9,086 bases of DNA from Nitrospinota bacterium (GTDB taxonomy: Bacteria > Nitrospinota > Nitrospinia > UBA9942): positions 1 through 9,086 of the forward strand of contig JACQEW010000276.1 of NCBI GenBank assembly GCA_016200365.1. The letters run 5' to 3'. The first letter of the stretch is position 1. Every line of letters begins with the position of its first letter. Under the pieces are notes generated by a model. That model ran no database searches and was not told the DNA's origin. It saw nothing but the letters and a program-made list of their open reading frames with translations. This document shows positions 1-4,788 of this stretch, one piece after another. A program made the position numbers and the translations under genes.

Positions 1-159
1 ATCGCTTACATGACAGAAGGTGTAAAGCTCCATAAACTCCTCTGTAATGCAGTTCTTCTCGATAAAAGCCTGAAGTGGCGGCATCCCTTTTACTGAATGG
101 TCGGTTGACACCCTGACCTCCCTCCTCACCCCATCCGTCCCCTGAATCCTGTTAATCAT
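1..159 (-). CDS. Probable phosphoglucomutase/phosphomannomutase, N-terminal fragment (runs off left edge)
   Basis: Only the first 53 codons are in the window; the gene continues beyond base 1. The ATG at 159-157 is preceded on the minus strand by a G-rich ribosome binding site (AGGGGG, about 4 nt away). The peptide opens MINRIQGTDGVRREV. The GTDGVR stretch matches the N-terminal F/QGTDGIRG signature of alpha-D-phosphohexomutases, which interconvert hexose 1- and 6-phosphates for cell-wall and polysaccharide sugar nucleotides. The catalytic phosphoserine loop and the sugar-binding domains lie outside the window, so the assignment rests on this N-terminal motif. It diverges from ndk and appears to be driven by the minus-strand promoter at 202-230. 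The family is fairly likely; the substrate cannot be told. Confidence 0.55.
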   Translation of the reverse strand, partial: MINRIQGTDGVRREVRVSTDHSVKGMPPLQAFIEKNCITEEFMELYTFCHVSD

Positions 160-177
160 TTTCCCCCTGCGAATCTT

Positions 178-206
178 TTGACATCAAAATTAATTTAAGT
201 TATTAT
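178..206 (+). promoter_or_regulatory. Sigma70-type promoter for ndk
   Basis: A perfect -35 box TTGACA (178-183) is followed by a 17-nt spacer and TATTAT (201-206). An overlapping TATAAT lies at 204-209. Transcription would start near 213 and give a leader of about 47 nt before the ndk ATG at 260. The A/T-rich spacer and near-consensus boxes suggest strong, housekeeping-type expression. The -10 is shared with an opposing promoter. Confidence 0.7.
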
Positions 207-230
207 AATCTCCACAGCAATACCTGTCAT
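202..230 (-). promoter_or_regulatory. Opposing sigma70-type promoter for the phosphohexomutase-like gene
   Basis: Read on the minus strand, ATGACA (230-225, five of six consensus bases) is followed by a 17-nt spacer and a perfect TATAAT (207-202). The start point would be near 195, about 36 nt before the ATG at 159. Its -10 box is physically the same DNA as the ndk -10 box, so the two polymerases could not be bound at once. Confidence 0.6.
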
Positions 231-259
231 TAAAAATTTTTTTGGATGAAAGGAGATTT

Positions 260-694
260 ATGGAGAGGACACTGGCAATAATCAAACCTGATGCAGTGGA
301 AAGGGGATTTACAGGAAAAATTCTGGATAATATTGAAAATAACGACTTGAAGGTTGTTGCATTGAAGATGCTGCACATAACAAAAGGAGAGGCCGAGGGA
401 TTTTATAAGGTTCATGCCCAGAGACCTTTTTTTGAGAGCCTTACAGCATATATGTCTTCAGGGGTTGTAGTCTCAGCGGTTCTTGAGGGAGAGAATGCTA
501 TTAAAAAGTGGCGTGATTTGATGGGTGCGACGAATCCTAAGGACGCAACATCGGGGACAATCAGAAAGGAGTTTGCAATTGATATAGAGAAAAACTCTGT
601 CCACGGCTCGGATTCTCCCGAAACCGCTTCTTACGAAATTCCCTATTTTTTCAGCAGTCTCGAGATATTCAGCCGCAGACCCACACAGACTTAA
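260..694 (+). CDS. ndk: Nucleoside diphosphate kinase
   Basis: This cytoplasmic enzyme moves the gamma-phosphate from ATP to other nucleoside diphosphates through a phosphohistidine, keeping NTP and dNTP pools balanced. The 144-residue protein has the usual family length. It starts MERTLAIIKPDAV, the typical first strand and K-P-D motif. The active-site signature N-x-x-H-G-S-D-S is complete at residues 112-119, with H115 the expected phosphorylated histidine. The G-A-T-N-P region (89-93) and the R-x-x-F stretch before it also fit. The ATG at 260 was chosen over an upstream in-frame TTG at 242 because AAAGGAG ends 4 nt before it and family members start at this Met. It has its own promoter. 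No clear terminator follows; the downstream DNA is repeat. Confidence 0.97.
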   Translation: MERTLAIIKPDAVERGFTGKILDNIENNDLKVVALKMLHITKGEAEGFYKVHAQRPFFESLTAYMSSGVVVSAVLEGENAIKKWRDLMGATNPKDATSGTIRKEFAIDIEKNSVHGSDSPETASYEIPYFFSSLEIFSRRPTQT

Positions 695-701
695 AAAAAG
701 A

Positions 702-710
702 AAGGAGGTG
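702..710 (+). promoter_or_regulatory. Orphan Shine-Dalgarno sequence
   Basis: AAGGAGGTG at 702-710 is a full-length complement of the usual 16S rRNA 3' end, yet no real gene starts after it. The nearest start codons (GTG 718, ATG 725, ATG 732) run into stops after 5 to 10 codons inside the GAAGAAT repeat. The next real gene uses its own site at 801-806. It could be the original ribosome site of the downstream gene, cut off by the repeat, or it could serve a tiny leader peptide. Confidence 0.35.
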
Positions 711-719
711 TGAAAGAGT

Positions 720-795
720 GAAGAATGAAGAATGAAGAATGAAGAGTTAATGGAATCTATTTAATTCTTAACTTTTAACTCTTAACTCTTAACTT
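720..795. repeat. Heptamer tandem repeat with inverted halves (GAAGAAT / TTAACTC)
   Basis: The left half is four 7-nt units: GAAGAAT three times (720-740), then GAAGAGT (741-747). The right half is five exact 7-nt units: TTAATTC, TTAACTT, TTAACTC, TTAACTC and TTAACTT (761-795). At the junction, GAAGAGTTAA (741-750) pairs with the start of the right half around a 10-nt loop (751-760). Further out the complementarity weakens but the period stays at 7. It fills the gap between ndk and the small membrane protein gene. Confidence 0.8.
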
Positions 796-813
796 TTTAG
801 GGAGGGCTTAATT

Positions 814-1125
814 ATGGAAAAGGGATATGGGCAGATTATAGCGGAATCTTTTGTAAAGGCATTGACTTGGGGTGTAACATTAGGGGTGATATCTATAATC
901 AGTTTGAGTATAATGCTGGGGATGGTTAAAAAGGATGTAAAAAAGGCAATAGATTTCGCCCAGACTAATGCCATAGATAATGTAATGGATGCAGCTCTCG
1001 GCTACGATGTCTTCCCGAAGATTAAACAAAATGTGAAAGAGGCAATAGAGTTTACGGCGGCTACAATGGACAACGAGATATTCAGCAAATACCATTCGGA
1101 AAAAGAATCACCAAAAAAGAAATAG
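814..1125 (+). CDS. Small single-pass membrane protein of unknown function
   Basis: I do not recognise this 103-residue protein. It has a short polar N-terminus, then one hydrophobic segment at about residues 16-38 (from ALTWGVTLG on). A charged, probably helical C-terminal part follows, with repeated K/D/E-rich stretches (VKKDVKKAIDFAQ, KQNVKEAIEF) and a basic tail ending PKKK. By the positive-inside rule, the lysines after the membrane segment suggest a cytoplasmic C-terminus. The start is well supported: GGAGGG (801-806) lies 7 nt before the ATG. No promoter is evident apart from the one upstream of ndk, so it may be read through from there across the repeat. It is convergent with hemB. 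It is very likely a real gene, but no function can be given. Confidence 0.75.
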   Translation: MEKGYGQIIAESFVKALTWGVTLGVISIISLSIMLGMVKKDVKKAIDFAQTNAIDNVMDAALGYDVFPKIKQNVKEAIEFTAATMDNEIFSKYHSEKESPKKK

Positions 1126-1150
1126 TCTTGCCTTTGCTTCACCAATAAAT

Positions 1151-1183
1151 CCCCTTACCTCCTTTAATAAAAGGGGTAAGGGG
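1151..1183. terminator. Hairpin between convergent genes, possible bidirectional terminator
   Basis: CCCCTTACC (1151-1159) pairs with GGTAAGGGG (1175-1183), and CCTTT (1161-1165) pairs with AAAGG (1170-1174) around an AATA loop. That makes a 14-bp stem with one bulged T. It lies between the end of the small membrane protein gene and the end of hemB, where a terminator is expected. There is no T-run on either side, so it is not a textbook intrinsic terminator. Its CCCCT-rich arms resemble the palindrome inside hemD. Confidence 0.5.
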
Positions 1184-1203
1184 GAAGATTTAAGTCTGTC
1201 CTC

Positions 1204-2178
1204 TCATTTATTTAAAATCTTTGCAGCCTCTTTGGCAAAATATGTCAGAATCATATCTGCACCAGCCCTTTTAATATTTGTGAGTATCTCCATCATGATT
1301 TTCTCTTCATCTATCCAGCCCTTTTCAGCAGCAGCCTTAACCATAGAGTATTCGCCGCTTACATTGTATGCAGCCACAGGTATCTTAAATTCATCCTTCA
1401 CCCTTCTGACAATATCGAGATAAGCCATTGCAGGTTTTACCATGATAATGTCCGCACCCTCTTCAATATCGAGAGCAACCTCCCGTATCGCCTCGTCACT
1501 GTTCCCCGGGTCCATCTGATATGATTTTCTGTCGCCGAATTTAGGCGAAGAATCGCATGCCTCTCTGAAAGGACCATAAAATGCGGAGGCATATTTGGCG
1601 GAATAAGCCATAATCGGTATATCGCTAAAACCCTTTTCATCCAGTGTCTTTCTTATTGCAGCAACCCTTCCGTCCATCATATCTGAGGGCGCCACCATAT
1701 CGGCGCCTGACCTGGCATGGGTCAGCGCCATCTTCGAGAGAAGCTCGAGTGTCGGGTCATTCAACACCTCATTCCCTCTTACCACCCCGCAGTGTCCGTG
1801 GGTCGTATATTCATCAATACATACATCTGTTATAACTATCAAATCAGGGGCTGCGGATTTTATCTCCTTCACTGCCCTCTGGACAATTCCGTCGGGATTA
1901 TATGCCGCCGACCCCACATCATCTTTTTCCTCGGGTATGCCAAAGAGTATGACGGCAGGGACTCCGAGATTTCTTATCTCTTTAACTTCCCTGGAGAGCA
2001 TATCTATGGAAAAACGAGCCGTACCCGGCATTGCATTTATCTCATCCTTCACGCCCTTGCCGAATGTAACAAAGAGTGGATAAATCAGGTTGTCCACAGA
2101 AAGAGAAGTCTCTCTGACCATCCTCCTGAAGTTCTCATTTTGCCTCAATCTTCTCATTCGTATAATCGGAAATCCCAT
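1204..2178 (-). CDS. hemB: Delta-aminolevulinic acid dehydratase (porphobilinogen synthase)
   Basis: HemB condenses two 5-aminolevulinate molecules to porphobilinogen, the first common pyrrole of heme, siroheme and cobalamin synthesis. The 324-residue length is standard. Both Schiff-base lysines are visible: K195 in MAYSAKYAS and K248 in MVKPAMAYLD. The catalytic-metal loop reads DVCIDEYTTHGHCG (118-131). It has C120 and C130 of the usual Cys triad, but the middle Cys is Asp (D122), so the metal site is neither the classic three-Cys zinc type nor the all-Asp magnesium type. The start at 2178 follows GGGAGG (2188-2183) by 4 nt; an internal Met at residue 8 is less well placed. It is the last gene of the minus-strand tetrapyrrole cluster, 108 nt after the DUF3467 gene, with a heptamer repeat between them. 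Confidence 0.97.
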   Translation of the reverse strand: MGFPIIRMRRLRQNENFRRMVRETSLSVDNLIYPLFVTFGKGVKDEINAMPGTARFSIDMLSREVKEIRNLGVPAVILFGIPEEKDDVGSAAYNPDGIVQRAVKEIKSAAPDLIVITDVCIDEYTTHGHCGVVRGNEVLNDPTLELLSKMALTHARSGADMVAPSDMMDGRVAAIRKTLDEKGFSDIPIMAYSAKYASAFYGPFREACDSSPKFGDRKSYQMDPGNSDEAIREVALDIEEGADIIMVKPAMAYLDIVRRVKDEFKIPVAAYNVSGEYSMVKAAAEKGWIDEEKIMMEILTNIKRAGADMILTYFAKEAAKILNK

Positions 2179-2194
2179 TTTGCCTCCCTAAAAT

Positions 2195-2278
2195 AGCGTA
2201 TAGCGTTTAGCGTATAGTAACTAACCCCTATACGCTAAACGCTAATCGCTGTCTTATCGCTAATCGCTAACCGCTAAC
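2195..2278. repeat. Heptamer tandem inverted repeat (AGCGTAT / CGCTAAC)
   Basis: The left side has AGCGTAT, AGCGTTT and AGCGTAT in perfect 7-nt register (2195-2215). The right side has CGCTAAA, CGCTAAT and CGCTGTC (2233-2253), then after TTAT, CGCTAAT, CGCTAAC and CGCTAAC (2258-2278). Bases 2201-2217 and 2228-2244 form a perfect 17-bp stem with a 10-nt loop. It fills nearly the whole gap between the DUF3467 gene and hemB and ends just upstream of the hemB ribosome site. In the transcript it could pause polymerase, protect RNA ends or limit hemB expression; none of these is shown. Confidence 0.85.
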
Positions 2279-2286
2279 CCCTGATT

Positions 2287-2595
2287 TTAATGCACTGTTT
2301 CTGGCGCTTTTAATATTGGCTGCATTGCCTCTATTTTTATCTCGCCAAAAGATTGCTCATACTTAGAGATATTGTTTTGAAGGGCTAACATTAATTGTTT
2401 TGCATGGACAGGGTTTGTGATAATTCTGGATTGAACCCTTGCCGCATTTTTACCCGGAAGGACAATGGCAAAATCAAGTATAAATTCATTCTTATTATGA
2501 ATAATATTGGCCGCATTACTATAAACCCCGCCTTCTATTAACTGATTAATCTCAAGCATTAATTCCCCGGCTACAGGCGCTTCTTTTTTATCCAT
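2287..2595 (-). CDS. DUF3467 family small protein
   Basis: The 102-residue protein contains the pattern I associate with DUF3467. An N-terminal E-G-G-V-Y-S-N stretch is followed by NEFILDFAIVLPG, a VQSRIITNPVHAKQL strand-helix and a final helix with LQNNISKYEQSFGEI. The family is widespread in bacteria but has no established biochemical role. No signal peptide or membrane segment is seen, so it is probably cytoplasmic. I chose the ATG at 2595, not one 15 nt upstream, because GGGAGGGG (2608-2601) lies within that upstream extension, 5 nt before 2595. The start overlaps the cobA-hemD stop by 8 bp, which suggests translational coupling and a role tied to the tetrapyrrole pathway. The C-terminal tail after FGEI is variable and Pro-rich. 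Confidence 0.85.
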   Translation of the reverse strand: MDKKEAPVAGELMLEINQLIEGGVYSNAANIIHNKNEFILDFAIVLPGKNAARVQSRIITNPVHAKQLMLALQNNISKYEQSFGEIKIEAMQPILKAPETVH

Positions 2596-4174
2596 TTTTT
2601 CCCCTCCCAAAATATTCGATTATCTTTTCAACAAACCTCTCTATCGTATATTCATCCGCCACAATATCGGACTTAAATCCGAACTCCTCGACAGTCTTTG
2701 CAGTAACAGGTCCTATACTGGCAATTATTACACCATTAAGTATTTCAATATCATCTCCTTTACCAAAACCCGACCTCCCCTTAATCCCCTCCTTACGAAG
2801 GAGGGGAGTGGGGAGCTTGAAGCAGGACATAAAATTTTTTACTGTAGAAGATGATGTAAAGGTTATTACATCTATCTCACCCTTTCGCAACATTTCTTTT
2901 ATATCATCCACCCTTTCAACAGGCTTAATTGTTTTATAGGCATCCGCCACATCTACATCAGCCCCCATTTTCTTTAGCTCCTCCGGCAAAATATCCCTTG
3001 CCACCGCTGCCCTCGGCAAAAGCATCTTCTCCCCCTTAATCCCTATCTTAATCATCTCTTCTATAACACCCTCGGCAATATATTCCTCCGGCATACTATC
3101 AACCTTTATTCCAAGCGACTCCACCGATGATGCAGTCTTTGGTCCTATCGCACATATCTTTATCCCTTTAAGCTCTCTTATATCCTTACCATTAAATTTG
3201 AGCCTCTCCATAAAAAATCTTACGCTGTTCGCGCTGGTAAATATTATCCACTTATAGCTGTCAAGTCTCTTAATGGAATTATCCAGGGCATCCCATGAAT
3301 CAGGAGGGACAGTCTCTATAACGGGGAATTCTACAGGAATAGCGCCTGCATCCTCGATAAGTTTTACAAAATCCTCTGCCTGCGCCTTTTGCCTTGTTAT
3401 TAGTATCCTCTTGCCAAAGAGCGGTTTTTTCTCAAACCAGCTCAGTTTCTCTCTTAATGCCACCACTCCTCCAACAACGATTATGGCAGGCGGTTTTATC
3501 TCTCTTTCTTTAACCCTTTCCACAATGTTTTTCAAATCTCCTACAACCGTTTCCTGTAACGGCGTCGTCCCCCATTTTATAACTGCTATTGGTGTGTCAG
3601 GGGATCTTCCATGCTCGATCAGATTTTTTACAATATTGGGCAGGTTCTTCACCCCCATAAAGAATATCAGATTTTCAATGCAGGTAGAAATAGTGTCCCA
3701 CTCAATCTTTGACCCGCCCTTCGAGGTGTCTTCATGTCCAGTAATAAACGCGATGGAAGAGTTAAAATCCCTGTGGGTAAGGGGTATACCTGCATAAGCA
3801 GGGACTGAAGTGGCAGCGGAGACGCCTGGCACTACCTCAAAGGGTATGCCATTATCCGACAACTCCATCGCCTCCTCTCCGCCCCTCCCGAATATAAAAG
3901 GGTCGCCGCCTTTAAGCCGCGCTACAACCTTTCTCTCTTTTGCCTTGCTTACGAGCAAGGCATTTATCTCTTCCTGCGGCTTGGAATGCTTGCCGGCTAT
4001 CTTCCCCACATATATCTTCTCAGCTCCGTCCTTTGCAAATTCTAACAATTTATCATTTACCAGATGGTCATATACGATTACATCCGCCTTTTCGATGCAC
4101 CTTTTCCCCTTGAGTGTAAGGAGTCCAGGGTCGCCGGGACCGGCGCCGACAAGATAAACTATTCCAATCTCCAT
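2588..4174 (-). CDS. cobA-hemD: Fused uroporphyrinogen-III C-methyltransferase / uroporphyrinogen-III synthase
   Basis: The protein has 528 residues and two cytoplasmic enzymes in one chain. Residues 1 to about 245 are an SAM-dependent CobA methyltransferase. It shows YLVGAGPGDPGLLTLKG (7-23), ARLKGGDPFIFGRGGEE (85-101) and PGVSAATSVPAYAGIPLTHR (116-135); it makes precorrin-2. Residues about 254-520 are HemD, which cyclises hydroxymethylbilane, with ILITR (257-261), FTSANSV (312-318), AIGPKTA (342-348) and FTSSST (439-444). HemD carries an extra segment of roughly 20 residues (453-474) encoded by a palindrome. The ATG at 4174 fits family N-termini; an in-frame GTG at 4207 lies inside the repeat. 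Neither has a clear Shine-Dalgarno. A fused CobA-HemD is known in Geobacter and relatives. It lies between two small proteins of unknown function and upstream of hemB. Confidence 0.95.
   Translation of the reverse strand: MEIGIVYLVGAGPGDPGLLTLKGKRCIEKADVIVYDHLVNDKLLEFAKDGAEKIYVGKIAGKHSKPQEEINALLVSKAKERKVVARLKGGDPFIFGRGGEEAMELSDNGIPFEVVPGVSAATSVPAYAGIPLTHRDFNSSIAFITGHEDTSKGGSKIEWDTISTCIENLIFFMGVKNLPNIVKNLIEHGRSPDTPIAVIKWGTTPLQETVVGDLKNIVERVKEREIKPPAIIVVGGVVALREKLSWFEKKPLFGKRILITRQKAQAEDFVKLIEDAGAIPVEFPVIETVPPDSWDALDNSIKRLDSYKWIIFTSANSVRFFMERLKFNGKDIRELKGIKICAIGPKTASSVESLGIKVDSMPEEYIAEGVIEEMIKIGIKGEKMLLPRAAVARDILPEELKKMGADVDVADAYKTIKPVERVDDIKEMLRKGEIDVITFTSSSTVKNFMSCFKLPTPLLRKEGIKGRSGFGKGDDIEILNGVIIASIGPVTAKTVEEFGFKSDIVADEYTIERFVEKIIEYFGRGKNG
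2775..2815. repeat. Palindromic repeat element inserted in frame in hemD
   Basis: The inner stem CCCCTCCTT (2786-2794) pairs perfectly with AAGGAGGGG (2798-2806) around ACG. The outer stem CTCCCC (2775-2780) pairs with GGGGAG (2810-2815). A TTAAT/AGT internal loop separates them. In the protein it yields TPLLRKEGIKGR, a low-homology, basic, Gly/Pro-containing stretch between SCF and DIEILNGV, where HemD proteins normally have a short loop. The CCCCTTA/CCTCC arms recall the hairpin at 1151-1183, so it is probably one copy of a dispersed genomic palindrome. Confidence 0.75.
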
Positions 4175-4186
4175 AAAAAACTTTAA

Positions 4187-4310
4187 CCACAAAGGCACAA
4201 AGGACACAAAGGAAAAAATTTACGATTTGGGATTTACGATTTACGATTTAAAAATCTAAAATTGTAAATTGTAAATTGTAAATTCTTATGTGTTCTTTGT
4301 GTCTTTGTGG
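4187..4310. repeat. Nested inverted repeat with heptamer core (ACAAAGG outer arms, TTTACGA / ATTGTAA core)
   Basis: The outer arms 4187-4208 and 4289-4310 are 22 nt each and match at 20 positions when one is reverse-complemented. Each is built of CACAAAG-type units. The inner left arm has 7-nt units TTTACGA, TTTGGGA, TTTACGA, TTTACGA and TTTAAAA (4219-4253). The inner right arm has three ATTGTAA units plus ATTCTTA (4261-4288). ATTGTAA is the complement of the left unit with one base changed. The whole can fold into one hairpin of about 120 nt. It fills the gap upstream of cobA-hemD and stops 12 nt before its ATG. Confidence 0.85.
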
Positions 4311-4319
4311 TGAATATCT

Positions 4320-4568
4320 TTACACCTCAAATCCCTTCTCAGGCACAACCATCACTATCTCATTTTTATTTAAGATGAGCGTATCCACCTCTGGGGCGTC
4401 CCTCTTCATATCAATTGGAGACAGCTTTGCCTTCAAAATGGGGATGAACTGAATATCCCTGTCATTTAAAAAATCCGAGAGCCTCTTCCTGTAGCCCTTT
4501 CTTATTATAGCCATCTCGCCTACAATCATAAACTTCTCCGTATAAACCGTTACCTTTTGAGATTCCAT
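4320..4568 (-). CDS. Small conserved-looking protein of unknown function, first gene of the tetrapyrrole cluster
   Basis: The protein has 82 residues, with no signal peptide or membrane segment. It begins MESQKVTVYTEKFMIVGEM and continues with a basic RKGYRKRLSDFLND segment and FIPILKAKL. Hydrophobic strands LILNKNEIVMVV follow near the end. The alternating pattern suggests a small beta-rich fold. It vaguely resembles short proteins labelled DUF6812, but I am not sure of this. I chose the ATG at 4568 over one at 4583 because GGAGGG (4581-4576) lies between them, 7 nt before 4568. It is the first gene of the minus-strand series leading to cobA-hemD, 145 nt downstream, with the nested inverted repeat between them. 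A role in the pathway is only suggested by position. Confidence 0.7.
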   Translation of the reverse strand: MESQKVTVYTEKFMIVGEMAIIRKGYRKRLSDFLNDRDIQFIPILKAKLSPIDMKRDAPEVDTLILNKNEIVMVVPEKGFEV

Positions 4569-4678
4569 ACCTTTTCCCTCCATATAATTAACTATTTTGT
4601 TTATGATAACATTTCCATTTAAGAATTAAAAGGTGAAAGGGGGGGATTAATGAAGAAGGGAATTATAAAAAACATATA

Positions 4679-4763
4679 AGGAGAAAGGGGGAAGAAGATG
4701 GAGAAATGGAGAGATAATAAGTCAGATTCTTTTTTCTCCTTTTCTCCCTTTTCTCCATTCTCC
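4679..4763. repeat. Purine/pyrimidine inverted repeat (GGAGAAA / TTTCTCC)
   Basis: The left arm (4679-4713) is GGAGAAA-like units on one strand. The right arm (4733-4763) is TTTTCTCC-like units with 8-9 nt spacing (TTTCTCC near 4733, 4741, 4750, and TTCTCC to 4763). They are imperfect reverse complements with a loop of about 20 nt (4714-4732). The element lies in the 220-nt gap between the adenylate cyclase stop (4789) and the small gene starting at 4568. It could act as terminator for the cyclase, since a T-rich stretch follows on the minus-strand transcript only weakly. In the rest of the gap I see only a TATAAT on the minus strand (4667-4662) without a good -35 box. Confidence 0.6.
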
Positions 4764-4788
4764 TTAATCTTTCTTTTTTGTCCCTGAA

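Noticed and set aside
242..259. Upstream TTG start for ndk
   Set aside because: The ribosome site would fall inside the coding region, and family members begin at the Met at 260.
720..795. CRISPR array
   Set aside because: The repeats are 7 nt with no spacers of constant length, and no cas genes are present.
3273..3797. Plus-strand 174-codon open frame opposite cobA-hemD
   Set aside because: It is the antisense shadow of a clearly coding gene, with no ribosome site and Ser/Pro-rich composition.
4175..4207. Upstream GTG start at 4207 for cobA-hemD, adding 11 residues
   Set aside because: The extra residues are encoded by the arm of the inverted repeat and do not look like a CobA N-terminus; the ATG at 4174 fits the family.
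4698..4787. Plus-strand 29-codon frame starting after GGGGGAAGAAG
   Set aside because: It lies wholly across the GGAGAAA/TTTCTCC inverted repeat; the Ser/Phe/Pro-rich product is what such repeat DNA encodes by chance.
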